DNA from: Vibrio cincinnatiensis
GTDB lineage: Bacteria > Pseudomonadota > Gammaproteobacteria > Enterobacterales > Vibrionaceae
Assembly (NCBI RefSeq): GCF_022113815.1
Contig: NZ_SGOM01000001.1
Coordinates: forward strand, 62,001 to 126,000
Reading direction: 5' to 3'
Length of the DNA stretch: 64,000 bases
Position numbers and translations under genes: made by a program. Within the stretch, counting starts at the first letter, position 1, and the number at the start of each line of letters is the position of its first letter. This document shows positions 51,847 through 61,909 of this stretch, piece after piece. The notes under the pieces were generated by a model that saw only the letters and a list, made by a program, of their open reading frames with translations, did not search any database and was not told the origin of the DNA.

Positions 51847-52971
51847 TTAATTTAAGTGGTTAATGGCATCCAGCGGAGAGACATAGGGTAGTTTGAAGTT
51901 ATCGGCAACTTCCCGGCACGTCACTTGCCCATGAATCACATTAAGGCCCTTCAAAAAGCCGGGATCATTCAGTAAGGCTTGTTGATAACCTTGATTTGCT
52001 AATTTAACAATGTAGGGAAGTGTCGCATTATTTAAAGCAAAGGTTGACGTGCGGGCTACGGCTCCGGGCATATTAGCAACGCAATAATGCACAACATCAT
52101 TAACAACATAGGTTGGGTTGTCATGCGTGGTTGGACGAGACGTCTCGATACAACCGCCTTGATCAATGGCCACATCGACAATAGCGGATCCTGGTTTCAT
52201 TCGTTGGATATGCTCTTTAGTGACTAATTTTGGCGCTGCAGCGCCAGGAATTAAGACCGCACCAATCACGAGATCAGCCTCAAGAGCTTGCTGTTCAATA
52301 GCATCTGAGGTGGAGTAAATCAGCTTAGCTCGTCCTTGAAATTCTTCATCTAAGCGACGTAGTACATCAATGTTTTTATCTAAAATGGTGACGTCAGCTT
52401 TTAAACCCATAGCCATCCGTGCCGCATTGGCTCCGACCACGCCCCCTCCAAGAATGACCACTTTAGCAGGAGCAACTCCCGGCACTCCTCCCAGAAGTAA
52501 CCCCATTCCAGCGTGTGATTTTTCAAGCGTGAGCGCTCCAGCTTGCACGGACATTCTCCCTGCAACTTCAGACATAGGTGCTAATAGTGGTAAGCGGCCC
52601 ATATTATCTGTTACAGTCTCATAGGCGATGCAGACCGCTTTACTCTTGATAAGTGCTTCAGTTTGTGGAAAATCTGGGGCAAGATGTAAATAGGTAAATA
52701 AAATTTGCCCTTCTTTTAGCATGGCTCGTTCTATAACCTGAGGTTCTTTAACTTTTACAATCATGTCTGCTTGCGCAAATATGTCAGCAGCAGAGGGAAG
52801 AATGGATGCGCCTGCAGCGATGTAATCATCGTCTGAGAAACCGATACCCGTACCTGCATGGGTTTCGACAATCACTTGGTGGCCGTAGGAGAGAAGTTCT
52901 CTCACATTAGCCGGAATCATTCCCACACGGTATTCGTGGTTTTTGATTTCTTTAGGGATGCCAATTATCAT
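51847..52971 (-). CDS. ald: Alanine dehydrogenase
   Basis: Converts L-alanine and NAD+ to pyruvate, ammonia and NADH. 374 residues. Substrate-binding Lys in IVKVKEPQV and catalytic His in LFTYLHLAPD; NAD-binding glycine motif VVILGGGVVGANAARMAMG (about 170-188). Divergent from lrp across 152 bases. In several bacteria Lrp activates ald, so this pair is probably a local control unit; the AT-rich gap suits Lrp binding but I cannot mark exact sites. Confidence 0.96.
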   Translation of the reverse strand: MIIGIPKEIKNHEYRVGMIPANVRELLSYGHQVIVETHAGTGIGFSDDDYIAAGASILPSAADIFAQADMIVKVKEPQVIERAMLKEGQILFTYLHLAPDFPQTEALIKSKAVCIAYETVTDNMGRLPLLAPMSEVAGRMSVQAGALTLEKSHAGMGLLLGGVPGVAPAKVVILGGGVVGANAARMAMGLKADVTILDKNIDVLRRLDEEFQGRAKLIYSTSDAIEQQALEADLVIGAVLIPGAAAPKLVTKEHIQRMKPGSAIVDVAIDQGGCIETSRPTTHDNPTYVVNDVVHYCVANMPGAVARTSTFALNNATLPYIVKLANQGYQQALLNDPGFLKGLNVIHGQVTCREVADNFKLPYVSPLDAINHLN

Positions 52972-53123
52972 CCTGACTCCTTATGTGTTGGGTTGTTTAA
53001 TGAATGTAGTAACTTTGTATCGAATTTATAACTAGTTTAGTTGTGCATATATAAAGTTTGATGCTGAATATAAAGAAGTTGTAGTATATTTTTTTGCAAG
53101 GAAGTAATAAGGTGGAATAAAAA

Positions 53124-53618
53124 ATGGCAGACAATTATAAAAGGCCGTCCAAGGATCTTGACCGTATTGATCGCAATATCTTAAATGAGTTGCAGAAAGA
53201 TGGTCGCATTTCGAACGTTGAATTATCCAAGCGAGTAGGTCTTTCTCCTACTCCTTGTCTAGAACGTGTACGTCGTTTAGAACGTCAGGGTTATATCACG
53301 GGTTATACTGCGTTACTTAACCCACAATATCTCGACGCTTCATTGCTCGTGTTTGTTGAGATTACATTGAATCGTGGTGCACCTGATGTATTTGAACAAT
53401 TTAATACTGCGGTACAAAAGTTAGATGATATTCAAGAATGTCATCTGGTTTCTGGTGATTTTGACTATCTTCTGAAAACACGAGTATCGGATATGGGGGC
53501 ATATCGTAAACTCTTGGGAGACACTTTGTTGCGTCTACCCGGTGTAAATGACACCCGTACCTATGTGGTTATGGAAGAAGTGAAACAAACCAACCAGTTG
53601 GTGATTAAAACTCGTTAA
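53124..53618 (+). CDS. lrp: Leucine-responsive regulatory protein
   Basis: Global feast/famine regulator, 164 residues like E. coli Lrp. Helix-turn-helix about 12-60 (LDRIDRNILNELQKDGRISN, VELSKRVGLSPTPCLERVRR). The C-terminal RAM domain binds leucine (ECHLVSGDFDYLLKTRVSDM). Its start follows AAGGTGGAA. It is divergent from ald and ends at a GC-rich terminator before ftsK. Confidence 0.97.
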   Translation: MADNYKRPSKDLDRIDRNILNELQKDGRISNVELSKRVGLSPTPCLERVRRLERQGYITGYTALLNPQYLDASLLVFVEITLNRGAPDVFEQFNTAVQKLDDIQECHLVSGDFDYLLKTRVSDMGAYRKLLGDTLLRLPGVNDTRTYVVMEEVKQTNQLVIKTR

Positions 53619-53709
53619 TCGTTTAGAACGGGGTAAAGAGACTTCTTGCCACATTCTGACGTAGATAGATTGGGTTTTTGACCTTGGTATGGTTAAATCA
53701 ACAAACAAA

Positions 53710-53731
53710 CCGAGCGGCAGTAGCCGCTCGG
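53710..53731 (+). terminator. Terminator after lrp
   Basis: Perfect 9-bp stem CCGAGCGGC / GCCGCTCGG with loop AGTA, followed by ACTGTTTTC. Confidence 0.8.
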
Positions 53732-53800
53732 ACTGTTTTCACCCCTCCGATATGCGTATAGTGTGCTGCATATTGGGCATTATCATAGTCAAGTTGGTTT

Positions 53801-56632
53801 ATGTTCAAAGAGAACAATCATAAAGTTGAAACAATCATCAAGACCAGTGAAGAGCCTCAGTCTTTACGCTTGAATGGTAAACAACGGTTAAAAGAGTGCG
53901 GGTTGATTTTGGCCGTACTGTCTTCCATTTTATTGGCGGTGGCGTTACTGACTTTCCACCCCGCCGACCCATCTTGGTCACAAACGGCTTGGGGTTCTGA
54001 TATTCAAAATGCTGGTGGTATTGTTGGTGCGTGGGTGGCAGATACTCTTTTCTTTGTTTTTGGTTCATTAGCCTATTTATTACCCATTATTTTAACACTC
54101 AGTGCTTGGATCTTTTTACGGCTAAGAGATGAAGATGAACGTTTAGATTTTACCTTGTGGGGTACAAGGCTACTTGGCTTAGTGATGCTCATTTTAACGA
54201 GCTGTGGTCTTGCGGATATTAATTTTGATGATATTTGGTATTTTTCCTCCGGTGGGGTCATTGGTGATGTATTAACCAGTCTTGCGTTACCGACGTTGAA
54301 TTTATTAGGTACCACGTTGGTTTTACTGTTTTTATGGGGAGCCGGATTCACCTTACTGACCGGTATTTCTTGGTTGACGATAGTGGAATGGCTAGGAGAG
54401 GGGGGGATCAGTGCTTTTCAATGGTTGGTCAATCGTTTTCGTGGTGACGCTCCTGAGTTAGTAGCTCCACAATTGGTCGAACCTCAAGTGGCTGAACGGT
54501 CTTCGGTCTCTCAATCTCAGGAGCCTGAGAAGAATGAACCGCAGGTGACATCATCACCAATGGATCAAGAGGATGAGCCGCAAGAGCGACACTTTAATAT
54601 CCATATACCAGAGCCGCGTCCCGCTGAAGTTCAACCAAAGGGCGTTTCTTTGCAGGAAGCTCCTGAATTTTCTTATCCAGATGACGGTGAACCATTATCT
54701 CCCACGCCATCGCGTGAGGTGCAGCTTTGTACGACCATCGAAGAGCTAGAGAATGCGGCTCGCCAGAATAACGATTATGCTGTGGATCTCGACGAAGGAC
54801 ATCTACCGAATGATCACGCTTCATCGGCCCCGTTAACGGCAGCCATCGAACGAGATGAGCAAGAGAGTCGCCACACTATTTCTTCATTACCTAAACAAGA
54901 CGGGGATGACGATTTTACTGAACCGATGATCTCAACTCTGGATGTGGTTGAAATGCCAGTAGAAGAAAATCAATCGAAAACACAGTCGATGAGCATGGAC
55001 GAACCCACAACAGAGGCTGAACGTGACGATGATCCTGATGTACAGGCTTTTCAAACATTGGTTTCAGAGGCTCAAGCTAACATCGCAGCTAAGCAAAACC
55101 CATTTTTGATGCAACAAGATGTTCATTTACCAAAACCAACAGAACCTATGCCGACTTTGGAGCTGTTGTATCATCCTGAAAAACGAGAAAACTTTATCGA
55201 CCGAGCCGCTTTAGAAGAGATAGCCCGCTTGGTTGAATCAAAATTGGCTGATTATAAGATTCAAGCGCAAGTAGTGGACATTTTCCCTGGTCCGGTCATT
55301 ACCCGTTTTGAGTTAGATTTAGCTCCCGGTGTTAAAGTAAGCCGAATTTCTAGCTTATCAATGGACTTGGCTCGCTCTCTGTCCGCTATGGCTGTTCGGG
55401 TCGTAGAGGTCATTCCAGGTAAGCCATATGTTGGGTTAGAGCTTCCTAATATGAGCCGTCAAACTGTCTACTTGTCTGATGTGATCAGTAGTCGTCAATT
55501 TAAAGAATCAAAATCACCGACTACTATTGTACTAGGGCAAGACATTGCTGGTGAAGCCGTGGTGGCCGATTTATCAAAAATGCCTCATGTTCTTGTTGCG
55601 GGAACGACTGGCTCGGGTAAATCAGTTGGTGTGAATGTCATGATCCTCAGTATGCTGTACAAGTCTACTCCGGAAGATGTTCGTTTTATCATGATTGACC
55701 CAAAAATGTTGGAGTTGTCGGTTTATGAGGGTATTCCACATTTACTTGCTGAAGTGGTTACTGACATGAAAGATGCATCCAATGCATTGCGTTGGTGTGT
55801 GGGAGAAATGGAACGCCGTTATAAATTGATGTCTGTATTAGGTGTCCGAAACATCAAAGGCTTTAACGATAAGCTGAAAATGGCGGCAGAAGCAGGGCAC
55901 CCCATTCATGATCCTCTTTGGAATGAAGGGGACAGTATGGATATTGAACCTCCATTATTGGAAAAACTGCCTTACATCGTGGTGGTGGTTGATGAATTTG
56001 CCGATTTAATGATGGTGGTAGGGAAAAAGGTTGAAGAGTTGATCGCTCGCTTAGCGCAAAAAGCGCGTGCTGCGGGTATTCACCTTATTTTGGCAACACA
56101 ACGACCTTCAGTGGATGTAATTACCGGGTTAATTAAGGCCAACATTCCTACACGGGTTGCCTTTACGGTTTCGACTAAAACGGATTCACGAACCATTTTG
56201 GATCAAGGGGGGGCTGAGTCGTTATTAGGAATGGGGGATATGCTTTACTTGCCTGCAGGGTCAAGCCATACGGTCCGAGTTCATGGTGCATTTGCCTCTG
56301 ATGATGATGTTCATGCAGTGGTAAATAACTGGAAAGCACGTGGTAAACCTAACTATATCAGCGATATTATTAACGGTGATCAAGGGCCAGAGGCATTGCT
56401 GCCGGGTGAAAGAATGGAAGACGATGAGGATATGGATCCTCTCTTTGATCAAGTTGTAGAACATGTGGTTGAAACTCGTCGAGGTTCTGTCTCTGGTGTT
56501 CAGCGCCGCTTTAAAATTGGTTATAACCGTGCTGCTCGTATTGTTGAACAGCTGGAAGCTCAAGGAATTGTGAGTGCACCTGGGCACAATGGTAATCGAG
56601 AAGTACTGGCTCCAGCTCCTCCTAGAGATTAA
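53801..56632 (+). CDS. ftsK: DNA translocase FtsK
   Basis: Septal DNA pump coordinating chromosome-dimer resolution (XerCD at dif) with division. N-terminal domain with four membrane helices (about 30-50, 78-104, 116-135 and 165-190). A proline/glutamate-rich linker spans about 225-460. The motor domain has Walker [17 protein letters not shown] (about 599-614) and the C-terminal gamma winged helix ([20 protein letters not shown]) reads KOPS sequences. Length is 943 residues; the linker is shorter than in E. coli. In many gammaproteobacteria lolA follows; here an outer-membrane protein gene does. Confidence 0.97.
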   Translation: MFKENNHKVETIIKTSEEPQSLRLNGKQRLKECGLILAVLSSILLAVALLTFHPADPSWSQTAWGSDIQNAGGIVGAWVADTLFFVFGSLAYLLPIILTLSAWIFLRLRDEDERLDFTLWGTRLLGLVMLILTSCGLADINFDDIWYFSSGGVIGDVLTSLALPTLNLLGTTLVLLFLWGAGFTLLTGISWLTIVEWLGEGGISAFQWLVNRFRGDAPELVAPQLVEPQVAERSSVSQSQEPEKNEPQVTSSPMDQEDEPQERHFNIHIPEPRPAEVQPKGVSLQEAPEFSYPDDGEPLSPTPSREVQLCTTIEELENAARQNNDYAVDLDEGHLPNDHASSAPLTAAIERDEQESRHTISSLPKQDGDDDFTEPMISTLDVVEMPVEENQSKTQSMSMDEPTTEAERDDDPDVQAFQTLVSEAQANIAAKQNPFLMQQDVHLPKPTEPMPTLELLYHPEKRENFIDRAALEEIARLVESKLADYKIQAQVVDIFPGPVITRFELDLAPGVKVSRISSLSMDLARSLSAMAVRVVEVIPGKPYVGLELPNMSRQTVYLSDVISSRQFKESKSPTTIVLGQDIAGEAVVADLSKMPHVLVAGTTGSGKSVGVNVMILSMLYKSTPEDVRFIMIDPKMLELSVYEGIPHLLAEVVTDMKDASNALRWCVGEMERRYKLMSVLGVRNIKGFNDKLKMAAEAGHPIHDPLWNEGDSMDIEPPLLEKLPYIVVVVDEFADLMMVVGKKVEELIARLAQKARAAGIHLILATQRPSVDVITGLIKANIPTRVAFTVSTKTDSRTILDQGGAESLLGMGDMLYLPAGSSHTVRVHGAFASDDDVHAVVNNWKARGKPNYISDIINGDQGPEALLPGERMEDDEDMDPLFDQVVEHVVETRRGSVSGVQRRFKIGYNRAARIVEQLEAQGIVSAPGHNGNREVLAPAPPRD

Positions 56633-56653
56633 TTTCTTTTACTTCTTTACATT

Positions 56654-56687
56654 ATGCTGCTTAGAGTGATCTCGGCAGCATTTTTTT
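56654..56687 (+). terminator. Terminator after ftsK
   Basis: 7-bp stem ATGCTGC / GCAGCAT with a 14-base loop, followed by a run of T. Confidence 0.85.
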
Positions 56688-56933
56688 ATTTTCCACTATT
56701 TTTACAGATTATCCGTTTTAACGTTTAACCTCTTAAGTAAGAAAATGGAACCTCACCTTCTTTCTTATTCTTTTCCTTTTCTATTTATTTACATTCATCA
56801 GCTGAATTAATTTTTTCAGTAAAAAAATTAACAATAATAATCGTGCCAAGAATTAATTTCTTATCCAAATTAATTCTATAAGCGTGATGAAGAGAATATT
56901 CCTCATCATTCATTAATTGGGAACGGTTCCTTG

Positions 56934-56949
56934 TGTGATCAAATTCATG
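56934..56949. promoter_or_regulatory. Possible CRP-like site upstream of the outer-membrane protein gene
   Basis: TGTGA-TCAAAT-TCATG has a perfect left half-site and a partial right half-site (consensus TGTGA-N6-TCACA). The 520-base region between ftsK and the barrel gene is AT-rich and otherwise holds only the ftsK terminator. Confidence 0.3.
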
Positions 56950-57155
56950 GTTTCTATGGTTTTGGTGAATGTAGACTCTCCTCCGTCAGTGGCATGCAGG
57001 GATGCGCATGTACAGTGGTCACTGACCTTGGAAATGAAAAGATTGCCACATTGAAACAATGTACCCCCTAATCAGTTTCATTTCTGAGTTGTGCTAAGGA
57101 AAAGCATTAAATCAATAAAATCAAGACAATGACCTTAAGGTCAATGGAGATAATA

Positions 57156-58136
57156 ATGAAATTTAATACCTTTGGTAAACTTTCTCTTGCTTCCGTTTTA
57201 GTTTCGACTGCACTGGCAGCTAATGCCGGAATCAGTGTTGAAAATGAACAGGGTCTATTCACAATTGGTGGTGATGTTGAGTACGATCTCAACGCAGTAG
57301 ACAAAGATAGAAATAACCAAGATACCCAAGACTTTAGCCAGAGTGGCCGTATTTTGGTGCAAATTGCTGCCGAACGCGCTGTCGCTAACGATCACTATCT
57401 AAAAGTACAAGTTCAACCGCTACTGAAATCTACAGGCGATGTCGATCTGGATGATGCATTCTTCGCTATCGGTCGCCAAGCTGATTGGGAATTAAAAGTA
57501 GGCCGTTTTGAAGCATTTGATATGTTTCCAGTTGGTCAAGATACGATGCTTGATTTTGCGGGAACGGAGCCTTACCGTTTAAAAGATGCGCGTGGTCGTG
57601 GTGACTATGGGCAAGTGAGCTATGCAAAATCGCTTGATAAACTGTATTTTGAGATGGGGTCATTATTCAAAGAAAATAATGGCGCAGATCAGAATGCGGT
57701 TTTCGTTCGACCTGTTGCCGCTTTCCAAGCAACCGATAGCCTACGTTTTGCGGCAGGTATGGAAGCGAACTTAACGGCTGATAAAGCGGATGCTGACAAT
57801 GATTACCTTGGCTATGGGGCAACGATTAAATATGCGGTACAGGATTTTAGCTTAGATCTGAGCTATGCATACCGTGATTTTGATACCAATGATCGAGAAG
57901 ATTCATCAGTAGGTGCCGTAATCCAATATAAACGCTTTGGTTTAGGTCACATTTATTCTCAGGAAGAAACCACAAGCAAACTGAAAATGAATACGACTTG
58001 GGCATCGTATGAGATAGCCAATGTATTAGATGTTGAAGACTTTTCTATCTACCTAGGTTCTTACCTTTCAAAAGTAGATAATGATGCCGATGATCAAGAT
58101 GTCGGTGTTCGTGTTCGCTTCAAGTACTTCTTTTAA
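57156..58136 (+). CDS. Outer-membrane beta-barrel porin-like protein
   Basis: 326 residues. Signal peptide (MKFNTFGKLSLASVLVSTAL, cleavage near ANA-GISVE), then a beta-strand-rich chain with strongly alternating residues, acidic loops (DKADADNDYLG, DNDADDQDVG) and a terminal aromatic strand ending RFKYFF, as outer-membrane barrels do. The motif DDAFFAIGRQADWELKVGRF suggests a sugar-porin-type plug loop, but I cannot name the substrate. The ATG at 57156 follows GGAG. It carries its own terminator and a possible CRP site upstream. Confidence 0.82.
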   Translation: MKFNTFGKLSLASVLVSTALAANAGISVENEQGLFTIGGDVEYDLNAVDKDRNNQDTQDFSQSGRILVQIAAERAVANDHYLKVQVQPLLKSTGDVDLDDAFFAIGRQADWELKVGRFEAFDMFPVGQDTMLDFAGTEPYRLKDARGRGDYGQVSYAKSLDKLYFEMGSLFKENNGADQNAVFVRPVAAFQATDSLRFAAGMEANLTADKADADNDYLGYGATIKYAVQDFSLDLSYAYRDFDTNDREDSSVGAVIQYKRFGLGHIYSQEETTSKLKMNTTWASYEIANVLDVEDFSIYLGSYLSKVDNDADDQDVGVRVRFKYFF

Positions 58137-58160
58137 TTAGTTATTCGCACTGCTTATTTT

Positions 58161-58184
58161 GCCCACCGATTGGTGGGCTTTTTT
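58161..58184 (+). terminator. Terminator after the barrel gene
   Basis: GCCCACC / GGTGGGC with loop GATT, followed by TTTTTT. Confidence 0.95.
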
Positions 58185-58193
58185 GTTGTTCAT

Positions 58194-58715
58194 TTATTCT
58201 ACGCGTTTAATACACTGTGCTACGACTACGGCTCCAAGTACGATTAAGTTACCCGTAAAAATGGCGACTAACCATTGTGGCATCGTTAAGGTTAGGAATT
58301 GCCAAGAAATATCACTGCAATCCCCATAAGCTTCAAACAGCCACGGAACCCATTGATTGAGTGGAGCCCAATCTGGAAAGGTGACAAAGAGATCGCAAGT
58401 ATTGAATGGAGAAGGGTTTAGTTGGTAATCCACATGCTGTAGGGCAAGGGTTAAACCTTGATAGGCACTTCCTCCCCAAGTTATAAGCCCTAGCCAGCGA
58501 AGGACTGGATGTTTTGGATTCATGAAGCCGATGAATGCTCCAATCCCTATGCCAAGCATAGCTATGCGCTCATAAATACACATAACACAAGGAGCAAGAA
58601 GCATAACATGTTGAAAATAAAGCGCACAAAGCTCAAAAAAGAGTACAAAAATCAATAAAAGAGCCCAAGAGAGGCGATTGTGAGAGAAACGTTTGAGTAG
58701 CAAAAGAGCGTTCAC
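58194..58715 (-). CDS. dsbB: Disulfide bond formation protein DsbB
   Basis: Quinone-linked membrane oxidase that reoxidises DsbA. Four membrane helices (about 10-30, 41-62, 68-88 and 145-165). Active-site pairs are CVMC in APCVMCIYERIAMLG and the second-loop cysteines in NTCDLFVTF and YGDCSDISW. Length 173 residues is normal. The dsbB-nhaB-fadR neighbourhood matches E. coli and V. cholerae. Confidence 0.96.
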   Translation of the reverse strand: MNALLLLKRFSHNRLSWALLLIFVLFFELCALYFQHVMLLAPCVMCIYERIAMLGIGIGAFIGFMNPKHPVLRWLGLITWGGSAYQGLTLALQHVDYQLNPSPFNTCDLFVTFPDWAPLNQWVPWLFEAYGDCSDISWQFLTLTMPQWLVAIFTGNLIVLGAVVVAQCIKRVE

Positions 58716-58746
58716 ATCATCATCCTTGCGTAATTAAGATAGTATT

Positions 58747-58780
58747 CAAGCCATTGATGTTTATGAACATCAATGGCTTG
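58747..58780. terminator. 15-bp perfect inverted repeat between nhaB and dsbB
   Basis: CAAGCCATTGATGTT pairs perfectly with AACATCAATGGCTTG around a 4-base loop. It lacks a strong T-run on either strand. It may be a weak nhaB terminator, a processing or stability hairpin, or a protein-binding dyad. Confidence 0.6.
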
Positions 58781-58835
58781 GCATAATAGTCAGAGCTTTT
58801 TAACGTGGAATAGTTTCTTATTCAATACAAATTTT

Positions 58836-60422
58836 TTAATGTCCCATGATTTCAGCGGCCGCTTTCAGGCTATGGTGGGTAATCCAACCCATTTCATAAA
58901 AATAACTGGTCATCGGTTCAAGTAGAAAAATTACTCCCCCTAAACCGATTAAGCTCATCACCAGTGTATAAGGTAAAGCCATCACAACCATTCGTCCATA
59001 AGAGAGGCGAATGAGTGGTGCAAGTGCTGAAGTGAGTAGGAATAAGAAAGCGGCTTGCCCATTCGGTGTGGCAACCGATGGTAGGTTGGTGCCGGTATTG
59101 ATTGCTACAGCAAGTAGGTCGAATTGGTCACGAGAAATCAGCCCATGAGTTAATGCCGCTTGCACTTCACTGATATACACAGTACCCACAAAGACGTTAT
59201 CAGACACCATGGATAAGAGGCCATTGGCCACATAAAATAGAGCTAATTGCGTTCCTTTATCGTCAATATGCAGCACACTGTCGATGATCGGAGTAAATAA
59301 TTGTTGATCAATAATGACGGCAACCACGGAGAAGAAAACGGCCAATAGTGCGGTGAACGGTAAGGCTTCTTCAAATGCTTTTCCTAGGGCATGCTCTTCC
59401 ACAATACCTGAAAAACTGGTCGCAAGAATAATAACGGATAGACCAATCAGCCCCACGGCAGCTAAGTGCAAGGCTAATCCGACAATCAACCAGACGGCGA
59501 TAATGGCTTGTACCCAAAGTTTAGCAATATCTTGCTGATTTCGATTCAAGCGGGTGTGATTATCAAAATCCATCAGAATTTGGCGAACATTTGCTGGCAG
59601 TTCGGCACCATAGCCAAAGAGCTTAAAGCGTTCAACAAATAGACAAGTGAGAAGCCCACAAAGAAAAACCGGAACCGTAATGGGGGACATACGGATAAAA
59701 AACTCACCAAACAACCAACCGGCATGGTCTGCAATAATGAGGTTTTGTGGTTCACCAACCATGGTCATTACGCCGCCCAGTGCCGTTCCGACCCCTGCAT
59801 GCATCAGTAGTGAGCGTAAAAAGGCGCGATAATTTTCTAAATCATCACGAGTCAGTTCTGAGATCTGTTCATCATGGGTGTGATCGTGAGAGGAAGTGGA
59901 AGGTTGCCCGGATGCCACTTTGTGATAGATAGAATAAAAGCCAACTGCAACACTGATTATTACCGCTATTACCGTTAAAGCATCTAAAAATCCAGAAAGG
60001 AAAGCTGCCGTCACACAAAAGGCCATTGATAAAATCAATTTTGAGCGGATACCTAATAAAATCTTGGTGAAGATGAATAACAGTAAATTCTTCATGAAGT
60101 AGATACCTGCAACCATAAACATCAACAGTAGCAGTACTTCAATATTCGCAACCAGTTCATGTTTCACTTGATCTGGACTTGTCATGCCTATGGCGATTGC
60201 CTCAATCGCTAACAATCCCCCGGGCTGTAGAGGGTAGCATTTCAACGCCATGGCTAAAGTGAAAATAAATTCAGCGACCAATAACCAACCTGCGACGAAA
60301 GGATGAATAAAAAAGAAGACGATAGGATTGATGATTAAAAAGGCAATGATGGCAATTTTGTACCAGTCAGGTGCTTTGCCCAGAAAGTTCTTAATAAAGG
60401 CACTTCCGAGTGATATCGGCAT
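58836..60422 (-). CDS. nhaB: Na+/H+ antiporter NhaB
   Basis: Sodium-proton antiporter, 528 residues from [20 protein letters not shown] at 60422; the frame is open to 60494 but those 24 codons are not part of the family. About twelve membrane segments. The family motif [20 protein letters not shown] lies near the C-terminus and [15 protein letters not shown] in the middle. It helps hold cytoplasmic sodium low and pH steady in the marine or estuarine setting. It is divergent from fadR across about 580 bases with structured DNA. Confidence 0.96.
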   Translation of the reverse strand: MPISLGSAFIKNFLGKAPDWYKIAIIAFLIINPIVFFFIHPFVAGWLLVAEFIFTLAMALKCYPLQPGGLLAIEAIAIGMTSPDQVKHELVANIEVLLLLMFMVAGIYFMKNLLLFIFTKILLGIRSKLILSMAFCVTAAFLSGFLDALTVIAVIISVAVGFYSIYHKVASGQPSTSSHDHTHDEQISELTRDDLENYRAFLRSLLMHAGVGTALGGVMTMVGEPQNLIIADHAGWLFGEFFIRMSPITVPVFLCGLLTCLFVERFKLFGYGAELPANVRQILMDFDNHTRLNRNQQDIAKLWVQAIIAVWLIVGLALHLAAVGLIGLSVIILATSFSGIVEEHALGKAFEEALPFTALLAVFFSVVAVIIDQQLFTPIIDSVLHIDDKGTQLALFYVANGLLSMVSDNVFVGTVYISEVQAALTHGLISRDQFDLLAVAINTGTNLPSVATPNGQAAFLFLLTSALAPLIRLSYGRMVVMALPYTLVMSLIGLGGVIFLLEPMTSYFYEMGWITHHSLKAAAEIMGH

Positions 60423-60554
60423 GATTATTACTCTTGTGTTAGTCAGATTAGACGCTTCTATCCAAGGTTCATTAGCCAGTGAATCTTTCTTCATGGCCTA
60501 TCGTTAAGAACGTGGGGTTTCTGGTGTGAAGAATCTAATGGAATCATTTCTCAT

Positions 60555-60606
60555 AATGACTGAGTAAAACTATAAACGGATACGTTCATACTGTTACTGA
60601 GTCATT
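60555..60606 (-). promoter_or_regulatory. Inverted repeat in the nhaB upstream region
   Basis: AATGACTGAGTAA (60555-60567) and TTACTGAGTCATT (60594-60606) are a 13-bp inverted repeat with one mismatch and a 26-base spacer, 130-180 bases before the nhaB start. It would fold as a leader hairpin or act as paired operators. Confidence 0.4.
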
Positions 60607-60617
60607 CCCTAAAAGAA

Positions 60618-60637
60618 TAAGTACATTGATGTACTTA
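60618..60637. promoter_or_regulatory. 20-bp perfect palindrome before nhaB
   Basis: TAAGTACATTGATGTACTTA: two 9-base arms around TG, a shape typical of a dimeric regulator operator. The regulator is unknown. Confidence 0.45.
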
Positions 60638-60946
60638 GGCACGAACCGCGCTAAATGAATAAATTTACTCATCTCCTTACTTGATAACTTTGCGGACCTA
60701 TCACACGCTAAATGGGACATTCAAACGATAAGACCCAATTGCGAGTGTAAAAGAGTAGTGGATGATGTGGTGGGAGTAAACCACACGGTAGCGCTTTTCA
60801 CTGGTGCTTTTTGATAAATTAAATTGAATAAATGAGTCGATATAATCTCTTTGCTGAATCAATTAACGATTGAAATCGAGTTGTTACTCTAATATTGAAG
60901 ATGTGACAAGTTTACTTAGGGTTTGTTTCCGCTCAATGAAAACTAG

Positions 60947-60955
60947 TGGTATGAT
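60947..60955 (+). promoter_or_regulatory. Candidate extended -10 promoter of fadR
   Basis: TGG-TATGAT (extended -10 form) about 45 bases before the fadR start, without a good -35. A TATAAT at 60841-60846 is a second candidate. Confidence 0.4.
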
Positions 60956-61000
60956 GAGTCCTATTCGACCCAAATAAATTAGAAACTGGATTAGTAGTTA

Positions 61001-61840
61001 ATGGTCATTAAAGCAAAAAGCCCAGCAGGTTTTGCAGAAAAATACATTATTGAAAGCATTTGGAATGGTCGTTTCCCACCAGGCTCCATTTTACCTGCCG
61101 AGCGAGAGCTTTCTGAACTTATCGGGGTCACTCGTACCACATTACGAGAAGTCCTTCAGCGTCTTGCCCGAGATGGCTGGCTAACCATTCAACATGGTAA
61201 ACCGACCAAAGTAAATCAATTTATGGAAACATCGGGCCTGCATATTTTAGATACGTTAATGACATTGGATGCTGAGAATGCCACCAGTATTGTTGAGGAT
61301 TTACTTGCCGCTCGTACGAATATCAGCCCTATCTTTATGCGTTATGCATTCAAAGTGAACAAAGAGAATTCTGAGAGAACGATCAGCAATGTGATTGAGT
61401 CTTGTGAGGCATTATTAGCAGCAGAGTCTTGGGATATTTTTATTACGACCTCACCCTATGCTGATAAAATTAAGCAGCACATTAAAGATGAAAGTGACAA
61501 TGAGGAATACACGCGAGAAGAGATGTTAATCGCAAAAACATTTAACTTTTACGATTACATGTTATTTCAGCGCCTAGCCTTCCATTCTGGTAATCAGATC
61601 TACGGTCTAATTTTTAATGGTTTAAAGAAGTTGTATGACCGTGTGGGGAGTTATTATTTTTCAAACGCAGAAGCACGTCAACTTGCGCTATCTTTTTACC
61701 GTGATTTACTAGAAGTGTGTCACTCTGATGCTCGTGAGCAATTACCCATCGTGATTCGTCATTATGGTATTGAAAGTGCGCAAATCTGGAATCAAATGAA
61801 AATGACCTTACCGTCAAACTTTACTGAAGACGATAGCTGA
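61001..61840 (+). CDS. fadR: Fatty acid metabolism regulator FadR
   Basis: GntR-family regulator that represses beta-oxidation genes and activates unsaturated fatty acid synthesis; long-chain acyl-CoA releases it from DNA. N-terminal winged helix ([40 protein letters not shown]). The acyl-CoA-binding domain follows. Length 279 residues, longer than E. coli FadR (239). The extra stretch near residues 138-175 ([20 protein letters not shown]) fits the known Vibrio-specific insertion that gives V. cholerae FadR a second ligand site. Confidence 0.96.
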   Translation: MVIKAKSPAGFAEKYIIESIWNGRFPPGSILPAERELSELIGVTRTTLREVLQRLARDGWLTIQHGKPTKVNQFMETSGLHILDTLMTLDAENATSIVEDLLAARTNISPIFMRYAFKVNKENSERTISNVIESCEALLAAESWDIFITTSPYADKIKQHIKDESDNEEYTREEMLIAKTFNFYDYMLFQRLAFHSGNQIYGLIFNGLKKLYDRVGSYYFSNAEARQLALSFYRDLLEVCHSDAREQLPIVIRHYGIESAQIWNQMKMTLPSNFTEDDS

Positions 61841-61865
61841 TTTTTCGATGGTTTAAAATGAAAGT

Positions 61866-61899
61866 GTAAAGAAAAAGCCCCTTGGGGCTTTTTCTTTAC
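61866..61899. terminator. Bidirectional terminator, fadR / CARF gene
   Basis: Perfect 16-bp inverted repeat GTAAAGAAAAAGCCCC / GGGGCTTTTTCTTTAC around TT, between convergent genes. Confidence 0.95.
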
Positions 61900-61909
61900 C
61901 TGCGAGAAA

